DNA of 64,000 nt from Varroa destructor (Eukaryota > Arthropoda > Arachnida > Mesostigmata > Varroidae), in NCBI RefSeq assembly GCF_002443255.2, contig NW_019211456.1, positions 31,741,341 to 31,805,340 of the forward strand, read 5' to 3'. The position numbers and the translations under genes are program-made. The notes beneath the pieces are model-generated. The model ran no database searches. It worked only from the letters and a program-made list of their open reading frames with translations, and was not told where the DNA came from. Positions 1 through 11,300 of the stretch are shown here, in pieces. Within the stretch, counting starts at the first letter, position 1. Every line of letters starts with the position of its first letter.

Positions 1-168
1 CATCGACTGTGTCGGATTTGTAATATTTTTCTATGATGGTTCAATTTAAATGCACTTCTAGTTTTTCATGCCCAAGTGACGTCCATCCACGGCATAATGC
101 ATGTCACATATATAGATATTAAATACCAATGTCTTTTTACTTTGGAGCAATGGTGTAAACGATCGTAA

Positions 169-192
169 GCCGCCGCCGCCGCCGCCGCCGCC
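169..192. repeat. (GCC)8 trinucleotide microsatellite
   Basis: Eight uninterrupted GCC units are visible. On the minus strand the tract directly follows an ATG and would read Met plus nine Ala, continuing to a stop about 44 codons later near base 63. This could be the start of a small polyalanine-led ORF, but the downstream composition is not persuasive and I treat it as a microsatellite. Confidence 0.9.
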
Positions 193-220
193 ATGCTCAC
201 TCATTAGTTTCGAAAAAAGA

Positions 221-240
221 GCTAGCTAGCTGGCTGGCTG
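221..240. repeat. short GCTA/GCTG tetranucleotide array
   Basis: Imperfect tetranucleotide repeat (GCTAGCTAGC followed by TGGCTGGCTG). It is a simple repeat with no associated gene. Confidence 0.75.
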
Positions 241-956
241 TTGGCGACTCCTTTTTCCCGAAAAGAAAACTGTTTACGTGGCCGCCGATTAGCAGCGGAC
301 GAGCCCCATAGTCGGACGTCAGTGAATCACATTAGCACTTGAACAGTCGATCGAGCGTTTGCAGTATTGTATGCCCTGAATGGAACAAGCAACCTCGATA
401 AGGTACGTTCTGCTAGCTATTAGTTTGGTTACTGTCTCCTCGTGAAGAGTTTCTTCCGACATGACGTCCGATGCCGTAGGTATATCGAACCTGAACTAGA
501 ACGAAGAAATTTTTTACGGAATATCTATTGAGGATTTTCACAATGGATTTACTAGGAAAATCTGTCCGATTCATTCTTTCTCAGCATCTGTGACCGAATC
601 AGTTAGCAGAAGCTACGACAATAGAGTTTCATTACCAGTCAACTAACGGGAGGCTTTATGTCGAAGTATTTGAATTTAGCGTCTTTTCAAGCTAAACAAA
701 CTTAGCCAATAGATGTTCAAAATGAAGGGCCTTTATATTCTCAGATGCCTATAGGAAATGTTACTCTGTATTTTTTTAATAAACAATGCAGTGTGTATGC
801 TCAAGTTGAAATCCAAACCTTTTAACAGCTAAAAAGCCAGCCGTTCGAAGCGCCCGAAGCATGAAAGGTCCGTTGACAGCACACGAGTAGACTATTAAGT
901 TTTGTTTCTGCCGTCTCCCAGTAACTACTGTGTACATCGTCTTCTAATGGCATCTG
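241..956. other. unassigned stretch
   Basis: About 700 bases with stops in every frame, short A and T runs, and no recognisable motif. It lies just beyond the 3' end of the minus-strand model at 957-1566. No AATAAA was seen close to that model's stop codon, so a transcript end is not identified here. Confidence 0.5.
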
Positions 957-1566
957 TTATAGAATAAAGTTACGACGTCTAAGATCACCTTCTGCGCCAC
1001 CCACCGCCATCGATAGGTCTCGACAACCGTCAACTAGGCCCGCTACTAATCTCTCGTTTCCATGTAATGTATACACATACATCGTATGATAATCGAACGT
1101 TACTACTGGTACTATCTTTATCTGTTCACACCTGCCGCACTCGTGGAAGTAATTAGATAAACAACAACTTGAATTGCGTATACATCCGTAGAATGGCATG
1201 AAGTTACAGCAACGGCGCCAGCATAGTCATTTTCTGTCTGAGTTAAACAGAACGTCGTTACATAACTTATCCTTAACTGTGATCATAAGTTACAATGCGA
1301 ACTTCCAGTACTATTTTATCTCACATACGGATGAAAGCGCAAGTTCGAATGGCTGCATGTGTACCCATATTCTCACACAAACTTTGAACGAATCATTGAG
1401 TGTTATAGGTCAGAAAAACAAAGGCATCTGCATAATGACTAAGTGCTTCCATTCTAACATTATCAAGCCCAATGCGCAGACGCTACGTTATCCCTTACCT
1501 GCTGTCGTACGGTGAGTGATAGCGATACCAAAATGAGCGAGACGTGGAGAAAACGTCTGAGTTCAT
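957..1566 (-). CDS. candidate two-exon small gene, 80 aa
   Basis: The proposed protein is not recognised. Exon 1 (1566-1499) begins with ATG and encodes 22 residues (MNSDVFSTSRSFWYR...) up to a strong donor, CAG|GTAAGG. Exon 2 (1131-957) follows a pyrimidine-rich acceptor ending GGCAG, restores the frame by completing an AGG codon, and runs 57 residues to TAA. Exon 2 is very coding-like: about 37% of its codons start with G, and it has ordinary composition (EQIKIVPVVTFDYH..., LVAGLVDGCRDL). The intron is 367 bp, GT...AG. No signal peptide or membrane span is seen. Alternatives are the single-exon ATG frame 1199-957, which shares the same C-terminal part, or chance. Phase match alone has a one-in-three chance probability, so this remains a prediction. 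Confidence 0.38.
1198..1511 (+). CDS. candidate first exon ending at GTGAGT donor
   Basis: An ATG-started frame of 104 codons ends at a good donor (TACG|GTGAGTGAT). The translation begins MKLQQRRQHSHFLSELN and is Ser/Thr/Asn-rich with no recognisable domain. It lies antisense to the intron and to part of the first exon of the 957-1566 minus-strand model, so probably at most one of the two is real. Codon composition is weaker than on the minus strand. Confidence 0.2.
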
Positions 1567-1783
1567 AGAGAGTGTTTAGGGTGCAGGACATCGAATGACT
1601 CGAAAGTCTAGCCCAGAATCACTCAGCTGGGAGAGCATATTTTCCAGCAGTTTGTTCGCAGATTACTGCCCCTCTGGGGTAAAGTAAAACAATTGGGCTC
1701 AATGGCACAATCCTGGAGGAGCGCTCCTGCCTGTAGCTAAGCTCAGACAATGCGCTTTTTCCCGAATCGGGCAACGTGTGGGG

Positions 1784-2152
1784 TTAACTGAGCCTTTTTG
1801 AGTGCGCAGCGCGAAGCGAGAGGCAACGGTGTTGGGAACGGGGCTGGGACAGGATGAGATCGAGGTTGCGAGCCAGCCCAGAATGAGCAACAAAGATGGA
1901 ATAGGAGGCCCGGGCGACTGCCAGCAAACAGCCGTAGTCAGCCGTCGTTGCTATTTCCCTGCCAGCTACTTCTTTCGCTGACTTCTCGCCCTGCCCATTG
2001 CTTCCACGTCGATGGGCCCAAAACTGCGACCGGCGAAGCAAGGCTGCAATTGTTTTTAAGTCGTTCAAGGACCAAGTGTTGTGTGTGTGAGGCAACGTGA
2101 AAAAGGACTGAATGAAGCCAGCGAACGGGGGGATAAGACCAACAAACAGCAT
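1784..2152 (-). CDS. ATG-started ORF, 122 aa, hydrophobic N-terminus
   Basis: A GC-richer island at about 1.65-2.15 kb carries this minus-strand frame. It starts at a true ATG, opens with a hydrophobic stretch (MLFVGLIPPFAGFIQSFF) that resembles a signal peptide or anchor, then becomes basic and polar, with a second mildly hydrophobic part (CLLAVARASYSIFVAHSGLA). G-first codons are frequent (about 30% over the last 85 codons), consistent with coding. No family recognised. A competing model splices the exon at 2174-2243 into 2043-1938 in another frame. The island could also be a 5' untranslated or promoter segment. Confidence 0.3.
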   Translation of the reverse strand: MLFVGLIPPFAGFIQSFFTLPHTHNTWSLNDLKTIAALLRRSQFWAHRRGSNGQGEKSAKEVAGREIATTADYGCLLAVARASYSIFVAHSGLARNLDLILSQPRSQHRCLSLRAAHSKRLS

Positions 2153-2243
2153 GTTCTGTTACTAGTCGCTTACTTCTTGTTTAGCCATTGCCCTCTCTCC
2201 TGCTGGGAGTTCGAAAATTTGAGAAAATTAAATTCGACCCCGG
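1938..2243 (-). CDS. candidate internal exon plus terminal exon
   Basis: Exon 2243-2174 (70 nt) has a strong pyrimidine-rich acceptor ending TTTCCTCCAG and a donor GAA|GTAAGC. Only one frame is open (GVEFNFLKFSNSQQERGQWL...), entering with two bases and leaving two. Splicing to an acceptor ATTGCAG at 2044 keeps phase, completes an Asn codon and reads 34 more residues (LASPVAVLGPSTWKQWAG...) to TGA at 1938. The second acceptor has a poor pyrimidine tract. The product is unrecognised, and the upstream exon that would supply the start was not found. It overlaps the 122-residue ORF in a different frame, so the two models exclude each other downstream. Confidence 0.3.
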
Positions 2244-2750
2244 CTGGAGGAAACATCGAGGCAGGCTAGATAGGTAAAGCAGTGTGCGTTATTACGACGA
2301 TCCTAATTAAACGTATCCACCCTCGTCGCAGCAAGTTCATTGTCAATCTTTAGGATACATCCGCTCAATAGCGATAGCTCAGTACCGGGTTGACTTAACG
2401 ACTAAATGGCCGTGCAGTGTGAAATTTACAGCAAACAAACTCGTCTTTGTCAGGTACATCAAAAACGCGAGGTATTCTCTAAAGAGCGGAAAAGGCTGTT
2501 CTATAGTCAAGTCAAACTGGCGAACTTTTCGTTGCTACAAACTGATACGATGTCATTTGAACTTAAAATGAAAAAGTTATGATCTAGATATTTTGGTCAG
2601 CATTTGAAGTGGAGTGTGTCAGTCGCGGAAATGACTAGAAGAGAAAGCGCCTGTTGAGGACTCTAGAGGGGCAAAAATGCGCACTGAATATTCTAAATAG
2701 ACAATCACAGAGTAATCCGTGATCATCTGCATTCGAAATCGTATTTGAAG

Positions 2751-2855
2751 ATGGCAGCTTTTGCAAAAAAGCTCATGACTGAGCTAAATCTTTGGATCCG
2801 TAAATTCCGAATGTTATGCTGCCCGCTAACCGCCCTCGGTATTGCATCCAGTAGC
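2751..2855 (+). CDS. candidate first coding exon (MAAFAKK...)
   Basis: ATG in a good context (A at -3, G at +4) opens 35 codons with natural-looking sequence (MAAFAKKLMTELNLWIRKFR...) ending exactly at AGC|GTAAGC. If unspliced, the frame stops two codons later at TAA (2862-2864). The N-terminus is basic and amphipathic, which could suit an organelle-targeting peptide, but that is inference. No downstream exon was linked with confidence. Confidence 0.3.
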
Positions 2856-3960
2856 GTAAGCTAAAATCAAGTACTACTTGTAAATTTTTTCATGACATCT
2901 GTTATAATCTCTGTTATTATTACTACTACGCAGTCCAGAAGTACTTCACCTTATACGTAAGCAACGAAAGCTTCCTTTGCGGAAACAGCAAATAAGGGAG
3001 AAAGAAACATTCGTTGCTATGGTAATTTCATTTTTTCGGTTAGGGTGCCTCTCAATTGACGCTTAGCCTTGAGACCTTCGATCTAATGCCCACGTCCGGC
3101 GCTTGCTCCGGATATAGATTTATTCACTGACAAGATTATCGCCATCTGATTTTGCCCAAATACGCTGCACTGTTTAGAATGATCCCGGCACTGCCAGCCC
3201 CTCCGACCCTAAGCACCGCTCGATGAAACAGGTTATTGACTATTCCGCGTATCAGTGTCGGCACACGCTGCCCTCGGCGAAACACTTGGGCCACAACAAG
3301 CAGATGGCTCATTCAGGTCGGCTTCAGTTCTTCAAGACACAAAAATACTTTCATTCGCAGTCAATGCAGTAGTATTAGCAAGAATAAGAACAACCAGGAT
3401 AATAATGGTCCTTATTTCCAGAGCACAACTATTTAGGAAGCGTTACGAGCGCTAAATATATATTAAGCCTTCAGGTATGTTTGTTCTGATTGTTTGTCGT
3501 TGTTACATGTGTGTACGTGAGTACACTCAGAACAACTATATGTAGGCTCAGAGATCCGATACAGGATACTTGTTCGACTGTACATTCATGCGCTTGAAAT
3601 GAAAGCTTCCGTTTTAATCGGAGGCAAGGCCATCTGGGGATCATGCGGACTGACACTCTTCACATCTAATAGTCATTGTGCAGGCGTAACGGTCAATGCC
3701 TTTGATCACTGTCACCAGGACGGTTCATTGAGGCTTTGGAACGCTGGCTGACGGCCTGTAAATTGCAAAGCTGATTAAAAAAAACGAGCGTTTGATAGAA
3801 GGAAGTGGCGAGTTGTTGATGTCGACGATCTTGACGATGGTGATCGTAATCACAGGAAGGAGATGTCGCCATTGTGACTATGGGTAGGTGATTTCTCCGT
3901 TTACGGTGTCCACGCAATTGGCTGGTAACATTTCTGCTACTTGTCCTTTATATGCTTATA

Positions 3961-3979
3961 GGTAGGCAGGCAGGCAGGT
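3961..3979. repeat. short (GGCA)n tetranucleotide repeat
   Basis: About four imperfect GGCA units beginning GGTAGGCAGGCAGGCAGG. A simple repeat only. Confidence 0.7.
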
Positions 3980-4536
3980 ATCGTATTTTTACGCGTCTTT
4001 CCATAGAGTATGGCCGCGATGATGATCAAGGAAGAAGAAAATGAAGCTAGATGAGGCCGATTGTAGCGACCACTAGCCTCTTCAGCTCTTTTTTAGATGA
4101 CGAAGCAAACTCGCACCAAAAAACAAACAAGAAATAGGTGTCCTTAGCTAGTGGCTCTTACCCCCAACATTAGCGGATTGGCATGCCATTCAGCGTCAAC
4201 AAAAGTCGGTGACACACATGAGGCCTGGTCCTTAACAGCAGCAGTAATACGTGTTCATTTTCGCGCGTTTCATTTTTCGTTCAGTCCGTTCGTGAGAATA
4301 AAAAATCAACCTGAGAAGCCGAAGTGATGGTGGCAGTAGCGATGAGGAAGTTGTTGTTGGTATATATAAAATGCACCAGATCACCAAACGGCAAGTTGTG
4401 GTATGATTATCCTTTAACTCAATTCAGCAACTAGACGTTCCCCGGCGTTGCCGGCTGGCGATGGTGAGACTGTGGCTACCGCTACCATAACCGTCGTCAC
4501 CGGCAACGCCGCAACTATCTGCTTGTCTTTCTGTCC

Positions 4537-4558
4537 GATTGATTGATTGATTGATTGA
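4537..4558. repeat. (GATT)5 tetranucleotide microsatellite
   Basis: Five consecutive GATT units are directly visible. A minus-strand frame through it reads Gln-Ser-Ile-Asn repeats (QQSINQSINRTE), so an apparent ORF there is a by-product of the repeat. Confidence 0.9.
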
Positions 4559-5146
4559 CTGTTGTGCTACTGAGACGGTGACCGTGATGATCCCATGAAA
4601 GATTGCTCCATGGCTACGTAGTCGATCTGCGGCACTGTGGCGTAGCGTCACATGTGACCTCACCAACACGAAGCGGTAAAAGAGCGAGCAATCAATGCGG
4701 CTGAATTATGCTCATTGGCAAGAGTGCGACCCCAATCAAAGTTAACCCAAACAACGAGGCGAATGCAGTCGATGACGAAAACGACAAAGTGCTCGATGGC
4801 GCGTGAAATAAGGCAGGTAACACTGCGGCTACGAATTAAGGAGTGTCGCATGAAGTCGTACGTGTCACATCCCTTCGATACCAACGAAGTTGCTCTTCAC
4901 GTTCGCTTCCAAAAGTTTCTACTCATTTGCACATTTGTTTTGAATGAAAAGCGCAAGAAAGAAAATGAAAAAAGGCACCACAGGGACATGAATGAAAGTT
5001 ATTTCCTTTTTTTAACCTGGCCTGTTTCTCCTTTGTAATTTGCCTTTGGATAGGTCGCGTTGCATAGATAAGACAAGTAATAGTATTGGTATCAGCATTA
5101 CGATCATCGTCTTTGCTAGTTCATCGTTATCACTAGCTCCATCATC

Positions 5147-5367
5147 ATGGTTCTAGTCATAGAACTGACGTTATATATGTATACAATTCCATATACGCGC
5201 GATAGCGCAAAGGAAGGGAGTTACCTTTTTGGACTTACAGTAGTGTATAAATGTTGGCTGATAGCTCTAACACTTTTCTTGATTTGTGAAAATAACCAAT
5301 TAGCATCAAGGGCTCACCAGAACAGACATACAGATACGAACAGACAACGCCCGCGGACCGCTCGAAA
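5147..5367 (+). CDS. candidate first exon with one membrane segment
   Basis: A true ATG with A at -3 and G at +4 opens 73 codons that end at a strong donor (CGAAA|GTAAGTGGG). The translation begins MVLVIELTLYMYTIPYTRD and contains one clear hydrophobic span (LTVVYKCWLIALTLFLICEN), followed by a polar Arg/Asn/Thr-rich tail. If unspliced, the frame stops two codons past the donor. The layout would fit a small membrane protein or the first exon of a larger one. No family recognised and no partner exon found. Confidence 0.28.
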
Positions 5368-5371
5368 GTAA

Positions 5372-8300
5372 GTGGGGGCTTCACGATGTTCTCCTAATGT
5401 CAACTTTGCAGACTGTTGCATTAAGATGGGTGTGGCGACATGAAGTGGCGTGGCCGATGAAACCTAGCATCGTTTTTGTAACTAAGCACTGTTATTTGGG
5501 TGACAACGAAAAAAAGCCGGCAAGTACCAATCCTTTTGCGCTAGACGCGCCATGGCCTATGCAACTTACAAGTTGCGCCGCTACTACCATTACTACCGCA
5601 ACAGGACAATCACAACGAATAAAAGGGCAAACGGCGTGACGACCTCGAGCTTCCTTTTGAGCTTGCACGTAACTTGCGTCGCCCCGTCGGTAGCCAAGAA
5701 TGCCTATGCCTCTATAGGAATGGCTAAAAATATGTAGAAGCACGCAAGCCCGAGTGTATGTATAACTAGGATCTAACACGAACACCAACAATTGGACTTA
5801 GCCATCGTTTATATATAAAGACACGCCAGCAAGCTAATAGAACTTGAATTTATTTTCATTTGTATGCACGTTTAGTCAAACGATGTCGGACGCACGGAAG
5901 AACCGGATCGTCGGATGAAGGGCGATTCTCTTCGTTGACTTTGTCGGCGTCGTCCTTTTTTGTTTTTGTTACCGCCCTACTACATTTCTATATACTGGTG
6001 GTAGTCTGTAGTGAAAGTAGTTGATGCTTTGGTGGTGGAGCTCGACGACCCATCGGTGTCTTACCGTTTACCCTCTGTTCGTCGGTGGACGTGCGTCCGA
6101 TAAACAACGAAAAGTAAAAGTGAATGAAATATGGGGTAGGCTCAGTTGCTGATCTTCCAGAGTTGGTTGGCATGTACACGATGTAAATGATTAAAATTGG
6201 GTAACGCAAAGCCGCTTTTCGCGCCACAGCCGCCGCTGCGGTTGATGCCGGAACCTTCGAACAGGTATCTCTCATCTCTACAGATGAACGTGTGTGAGTA
6301 CGTCTGTTGGTACGCGGATGTACGCTTGTCTGTTTCGTACTTAGCATCCTGGCATCAATCGTAGTCGTTATCAGTTAATGCAGCGGCTTCTGCTGCGGGG
6401 GTTGCCACTTGAAAATTGGAGTCAAGGTCGGAAAGAATAGCAGTCGGTCTGCTGAACCTCAGGTTAACTCGCAATGAGTTACGTTTCCCCACAGTTACAC
6501 AAAGTGGCAACACTAGTGGTAGCGGTGTTTCATGAGCTGTCCGTCTTGCAGTTTAGCAATAGCGACAACAATAGCAATAACAGCGATTCAGCCAGCCAGC
6601 CCGCGATAGATTCCCTATTCAAATATAAAGTCATAAGGTCACGACGTTTGTTCCGGTTAGTGGTAACATATAGATGTATAAATATACACGGACGATATGT
6701 GAAGCTTGAAGTGTTTCCCACTGTACTCAGTACTGCTGACTTAAACGGGATGATAAATGTTAAATCAGCAGTATGAAGTCAGTCAATCATATCCGAGTTG
6801 TACCCTTATTTCAGACCTAGATGCAGTTGGCCAGTTATGCGGGTAAGGGCCCTCGGGGGTGAGGTAACCCATAACAAGCAATAGATCCACGGACCGGATG
6901 GAGTCAAGCCGTCACGTCAGCGCTATCATAGGAACTAGCGTTGATAAGGGTGGAGAACAAGCACAATAGAGTTTTCGCAAGCTTTTTTGTGCTTGTAGAC
7001 ATTTTTATTCGATAATGAACGATATGCTAGTTCACCGCGGCGCACTGCGTATTGTAATTCTGGAAAACGTATGTATATTTGTTGTTGTCACTCCTGAGAG
7101 TCGACATTTCGCAGAAGTTTTCCTGACTTTAACTAAAAAACAGAGGAAGATGGTCCGCATGAAATACTATTGATGGACTATAAAAACAAAGTTTACGCAC
7201 ACAAATATAAGCGCAACAGTAGCATACACGGAATAATGCATAATCTATATATAATACAGTATATAATATAAGCGCGGTTGTCGAAAAATAAAATGCATCA
7301 ATAAAACTGCGAACAATCCCGTTCTAACATCTCGTTCCGACATGTATTACTGCATTAATAGCACATATAATTCAGTGAGAGAATTTCCTAAATGGCCTAG
7401 GGTATGTTCATCTACCCCCTTACTTCAACATTATGGGCGTAGTGAAGGGGTAACAACAACAAAAGAAAGATCGTCAATGGTATGGCGCTATAAGGAAATG
7501 GTGATGATGATCTTGAGGATCTCAACGGCTATTGAGGCATCGACAACCGGACGTTACAGGAGTTACGTTGTCGTTTAGCCACATCAACAGCAGTATTAAA
7601 CAGCCATCTGACCGGCACCAACGAGCCGGCAAGAGTTTAAAGCTTCTTACTAAACGAAATATGGAATAATAAACCAAATTTCTTCCCATTACTTTTTCAG
7701 CTACCCCTGCCGTCACTGTCGCTGCCGGCGCCGGGGAAAAGAAGCTAACAAAAGGGTTTTCACTAAACCCGACGAAGCAGGTCGTTCTATCTATAAATGT
7801 GCACTTGTCTCTGAGTCCAGTTAACGACTCGCGTTATAAATATTTTAGAAAACGTGTCACGTCGTGACGACGTCAATGTGAAGATCTCACATTTGCAATA
7901 ACAGCAGTAGAATCAGGACCAGCAAAAACAGCAAGTTAAATTTGTCCTAAAAAAATGTATCCTTGGACAGCCCCTGTTGCTCGTTGCCTTTACTATTGCC
8001 ACGGCTTCATTGGCAGATTCTGGCCGCTGGCCATACAACATTAGTTTCCATCAACACCCGGCATCATTCAAAACGGAAAAAAAAATCATTTTCGATGAGA
8101 AAGCTCTATCGGATTTTGACACTGACTGCTGTCACTGCTGTGCAGAGGATTGGGTCTCGTTAGAGGCATCGTCTCCGCCATCATAATAAATAACAGCCGT
8201 CATGAGAGATTCCAACAAAAAAAAAAGGAGAACGCAGGCTACAAGCTACGTTCCTACATGAGCTTTACTGTTGAATTGAAATTGCCAACGTCGATGCTGT

Positions 8301-11300
8301 GGCGGAAACGATGGCGACTATTAGCCCTAACAGACATAAAATTAGTACACAACGATCAACAAGCCCGTAAAATTATACTGACGCACCGTAATGGCCGTCA
8401 AGCGATCGGTTTGTAGTAAATGTAAAGTTAAACATTGAAGTTAAACGTTATTCGCTGTTGATCTTTATTGTTCACATGTAGAATGAGGGCAATGTTTTAG
8501 AGAGCGAAAATAAGCAAAAAAAAATAGGCGATACGTTTGTGTAATCAGTTTCAGTAGACAGACTGGTTTTAGCTGCACCTTATAGTCAAGTTTGGGTAAA
8601 TTTCACCGTCATGTTCGATATTCAATAATAAATGTTCTTATAGGTAATATTATAAGTCTATACTTCAAAAGGTAAGTATTTTGCTTCAATGTCCTGACAC
8701 TTCGTTTGTTGTGTATGTTCTTCAATTTGACTATACCGACGTAGGTTCAACAAACCAAAAAAGATGACCAATAAAATTTTAATCGAATTCGGCTCGTTCT
8801 ACGTAGATGAAGAACAATTTTACGTTGGACAACAACCAGGAAACGTCCTGTCGGTTGTCTGCAAGAACACAACTTCTAGCAGCTTGACAATTTCTGTAAT
8901 TATGATTATTTAAATTAGAATTAAATGTAAAGGTAAGAAAAAATCTATTTGACGAAGAAAGCTTATGGAATTATAATAGTTTCGGGAAGATTTTAACTGT
9001 TATATTTAATCGACAAAGCATACAGGATCTTTGTCCAACCGCGTACGTAGCCATTCCTTAGCTAATCGGAATGCCAGTCCTTATGTCGGGTTAGACGAAC
9101 AATGCAATTAGTATATGCTACTGCCTATACCGATGTCCACTGAAAGCCGGGTGCTTTTTTTTGGCCTAAATTCAGCGAATTTGATTCATCGCGAATACTG
9201 GCCCGTGATAGGTCTCTTTACTGGTTTACAATCTGTGCGCGGAAAAACCAGAGATGAATGTTGTGGCGGAGAGGTTCCGAAATTGCCTTAGGGTCCTGTT
9301 GCGCCTACGCGTATTCTTTTGACACTTGTCTCGTAAACAGCGCAGTGCATAAGCTTTCAGTTTCTATACGCATACGATATCCACCTGCTTCAGGTAGTCA
9401 GACTAACAAGAAACAAAATAAGAGAGAGGTAACTGATGCCAAAGCTGCCGGATTGATCGTCGGCCAAAACCCGATGAAATATTCTATTATTCTGCTATTA
9501 ACAGCAAGCAAAATGACTGATCCCCTTAGATACCCATAGTTAGGGGCCTTATATAAGACGAAGTACATTTCCTAACCGTTATTTTTTGTCGAACTTTGCC
9601 GTATTGCCCAGAGGGCGGCCTTGTTACAATTACTTAGTGTATTCTTTAAGCGTACCAAGCTAATATTCTTATTACGTTGCCGGCTTTTTATCAAGATTGA
9701 CGTAAATAATCCTCTGAAGGGATTTCAATATAGGGGGCTAAGTTTTTCATTTCGAGTAGAAGCAGACTGCAGTACGAAATGCAAAATTAAAACTTCGCGA
9801 AGCCGATTTGCATTTCTGTTGCGGCCATGTTCACGCTGTTTATGCCGTAATACTAGATTAGAGTAGGCAAAAAGACTCATCTGAACAATTACTACACCGT
9901 CAAACGGGACATACGTAAAAATATATTTCAGCAGTAAAATCTTGACACAGCAGTTAGACTGTCTCCCGCTCAGCGTCGCTAATTTCGGCAACTTCCATTA
10001 ATGCTAAACTACGTCCCCGTGATAGTTTAGCGGTGGGAACTGGCCATCTGATAGAATGTCTAATGGCTAGACAGACGTAAAGTTTGACGCATAAAGACTA
10101 CATAGATAAACTTAAGCAGATCTATAATACTTGTCCGATTGCGATTTAAAAGATTGCTAGGACAACTTTTCGATAATAAATAAAGATTGTACGCTATTCC
10201 GGGATTGCTTGGCTCCCATTACGGTGCCGGCAGGCAGCATGCTGCATCGGAAATGCTGCCAGCTCCCATAAACGAATAAAAATATTATCATATACAAAGA
10301 AACACATACAGATCTGTCTAGAAATAGCAAAAGTGAACAGCTATGTCGTCCACATGTGCACCGACTAGCCGCTAAACCGTCAATCAAGAGTGCCTCACGG
10401 GAAATTTTGCGCGGACGGACGCGATGGTCATAATTGAATTGATCGGAAACCCCAGCAATTGGAAAAATAAAAAGTTTTTGCAATATGGCGTCTGTCTATT
10501 ATATGCGCATAGGGTGCATAGATCACTTCCATGTGTATTTAATTCATATATAATAATAATCATAATGTAACTACGTACAAATGTGTATTGCAGAAAAGGA
10601 CAGGCAGATTTATATGCGTTTAACATTTAGGTCAATTTTTACAAATACATTCAAATTACAGGACTCAATTGCGTTTTGGTTACCCTTTATACATGACCTA
10701 TAGCGCTGAATGAAGAACAGGAGCGAAGAGTCAGATTATTAAAAGCAAACGTTTTATGACAGGGATTCGACGCCATTGGGCAACCCAAAGTCGTTCATCA
10801 CGGTGATAGAACTTAACTAATTTGACTTCGTCTTTTTCTAGTAGGAGCAAATCACGCAAATAAATTTGCCCCATACGAGCATGATTACAGTTTATGCCAG
10901 TAAGTTGTTGGTCGGCTATTGTGCTGCGGGCAAAAAGCGCTCGAAACAAAGTTGAAAAAGTTCTAGCATTTGTGGCTCTCAGATCAATTCCACTTTAAGG
11001 CCTGCACGTGTTATGAAAGGATCCGACTGTCCAACGGGATGTTTTATTGCGTCTTCTCAATCTTGACAGTAACAACAGAAGATGTATCTTTGTCGACAAA
11101 AATATTGAATTTCTTTGAATAAATCGTCTGTCGACAATGGAGCATCTCCTGTTCGGCAAGAATTATTTAGGGTCACGTTCTTTTCCAATCCAGTTCCTTG
11201 CTCGACCATCATTGGCTAACGTCGGGTATACCCTAAGTCCGTTAATTTTTTTTTGCCACCTTTCAACTACAGAAAACAACGGCCAACGACTCACTGTTTT

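Larger units (their letters stand above)
2865..5146. other. noncoding stretch with short tandem repeats
   Basis: Mostly stop-rich sequence. It holds a short GGCA array near 3961, the GATT repeat at 4537, and a TATATATAAAA box near 4360 that could be a core promoter but has no supporting context. Several 60-100 codon frames on both strands look like chance. Confidence 0.5.

Noticed and set aside
150..194. Polyalanine-led minus-strand ORF from the GCC repeat
   Set aside because: Only about 44 codons, and the part after the repeat looks random; the start is explained by the microsatellite.
2370..2440. A-box-like TAGCTCAGTACCGGG as a tRNA or SINE start
   Set aside because: No B box at the required distance.
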